DNA of 17,140 bases from Stephanodiscus triporus. Its lineage: Eukaryota; Bacillariophyta; Thalassiosirophyceae; Thalassiosirales; Thalassiosiraceae. Where the stretch lies: assembly GCA_036939755.1 (NCBI GenBank), contig JALLAZ010000329.1, positions 1 through 17,140 of the forward strand, written 5' to 3'. Of the stretch, positions 17,017 to 17,140 are shown piece by piece. The number at the start of each line of letters is the position of its first letter. Position 1 is the first letter of the stretch. The translations under genes were made by a program, and so were the position numbers. The notes under the pieces were generated by a model. It ran no database searches. It was not told the origin of the DNA and saw nothing but the letters and a program-made list of their open reading frames with translations.

Positions 17017-17140
17017 CAGGGTCTAAGCAGGTTGGAATTGTGTTTTTGCTGTAGCTTTAGCTGTAATAAAACCTTATGTAATCACTGGGTGGCTGTCAAA
17101 ATTCGCTTAAATTTAAGCCAGGTGAAATTTAGACTTTATT

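Noticed and set aside
1..17140. CRISPR arrays, rRNA or bacterial operon structure
   Set aside because: No spaced repeat arrays or rRNA-like sequence are present, and genes carry spliceosomal introns.

Overview
The window looks like nuclear DNA of a diatom, most likely a centric one (inference). It has spliced genes with short introns (about 84-159 nt), a DUF6824-type protein (a family expanded in diatoms), a class-C-like seven-helix receptor, and a glutaredoxin-DEP fragment. It is draft-quality: an N sits at 14356, a 15-G homopolymer breaks a reading frame, and one apparent chimeric junction lies at about 7545.

Layout. 1-2032 has no convincing gene but holds a 396-bp MITE-like element with 20-bp perfect terminal inverted repeats flanked by TA. 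2033-3993 (minus) is a two-exon gene for a 622-aa DUF6824 protein with an RGG/Pro/Gln/His-rich middle. 4000-5020 is the shared upstream region of two divergent genes. 5021-7544 (plus) encodes a class-C-like GPCR core with no Venus-flytrap domain, followed by a long helical, TPR-like cytoplasmic region. Its 3' end stops abruptly at about 7545 and is replaced by GC-rich DNA carrying an antisense, frame-broken glutaredoxin-DEP fragment (7545-8083).

8272-12791 (minus) is the best-supported gene. It has eight exons that sum to exactly 1238 codons and encode a probably mitochondrial single-chain biotin-dependent acyl-CoA carboxylase in the order biotin carboxylase, biotin carrier, carboxyltransferase. 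One of its introns is GC-AG. 12830-13330 is GC-rich low-complexity DNA, and 13335-13958 holds an uncertain ORF with a P-loop-like motif.

14357-14889 repeats the receptor's C-terminal coding sequence (about 93% identical over 195 bp) and carries the native-looking tail and stop codon missing from the first copy. A third, short piece of this tail lies at 15729-15812. The right end (15813-17140) has a ~150-bp direct repeat in two copies and a Gln/Ala-rich ORF interrupted by one TAG.

The central question is the 6.8-kb block between the two receptor copies. Either the block (carboxylase, Grx-DEP and P-loop ORF) was misplaced during scaffolding, or a real duplication or insertion split a receptor gene. 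The genes do not form an evident pathway, although the carboxylase and the glutaredoxin-DEP fragment lie in tandem on one strand.
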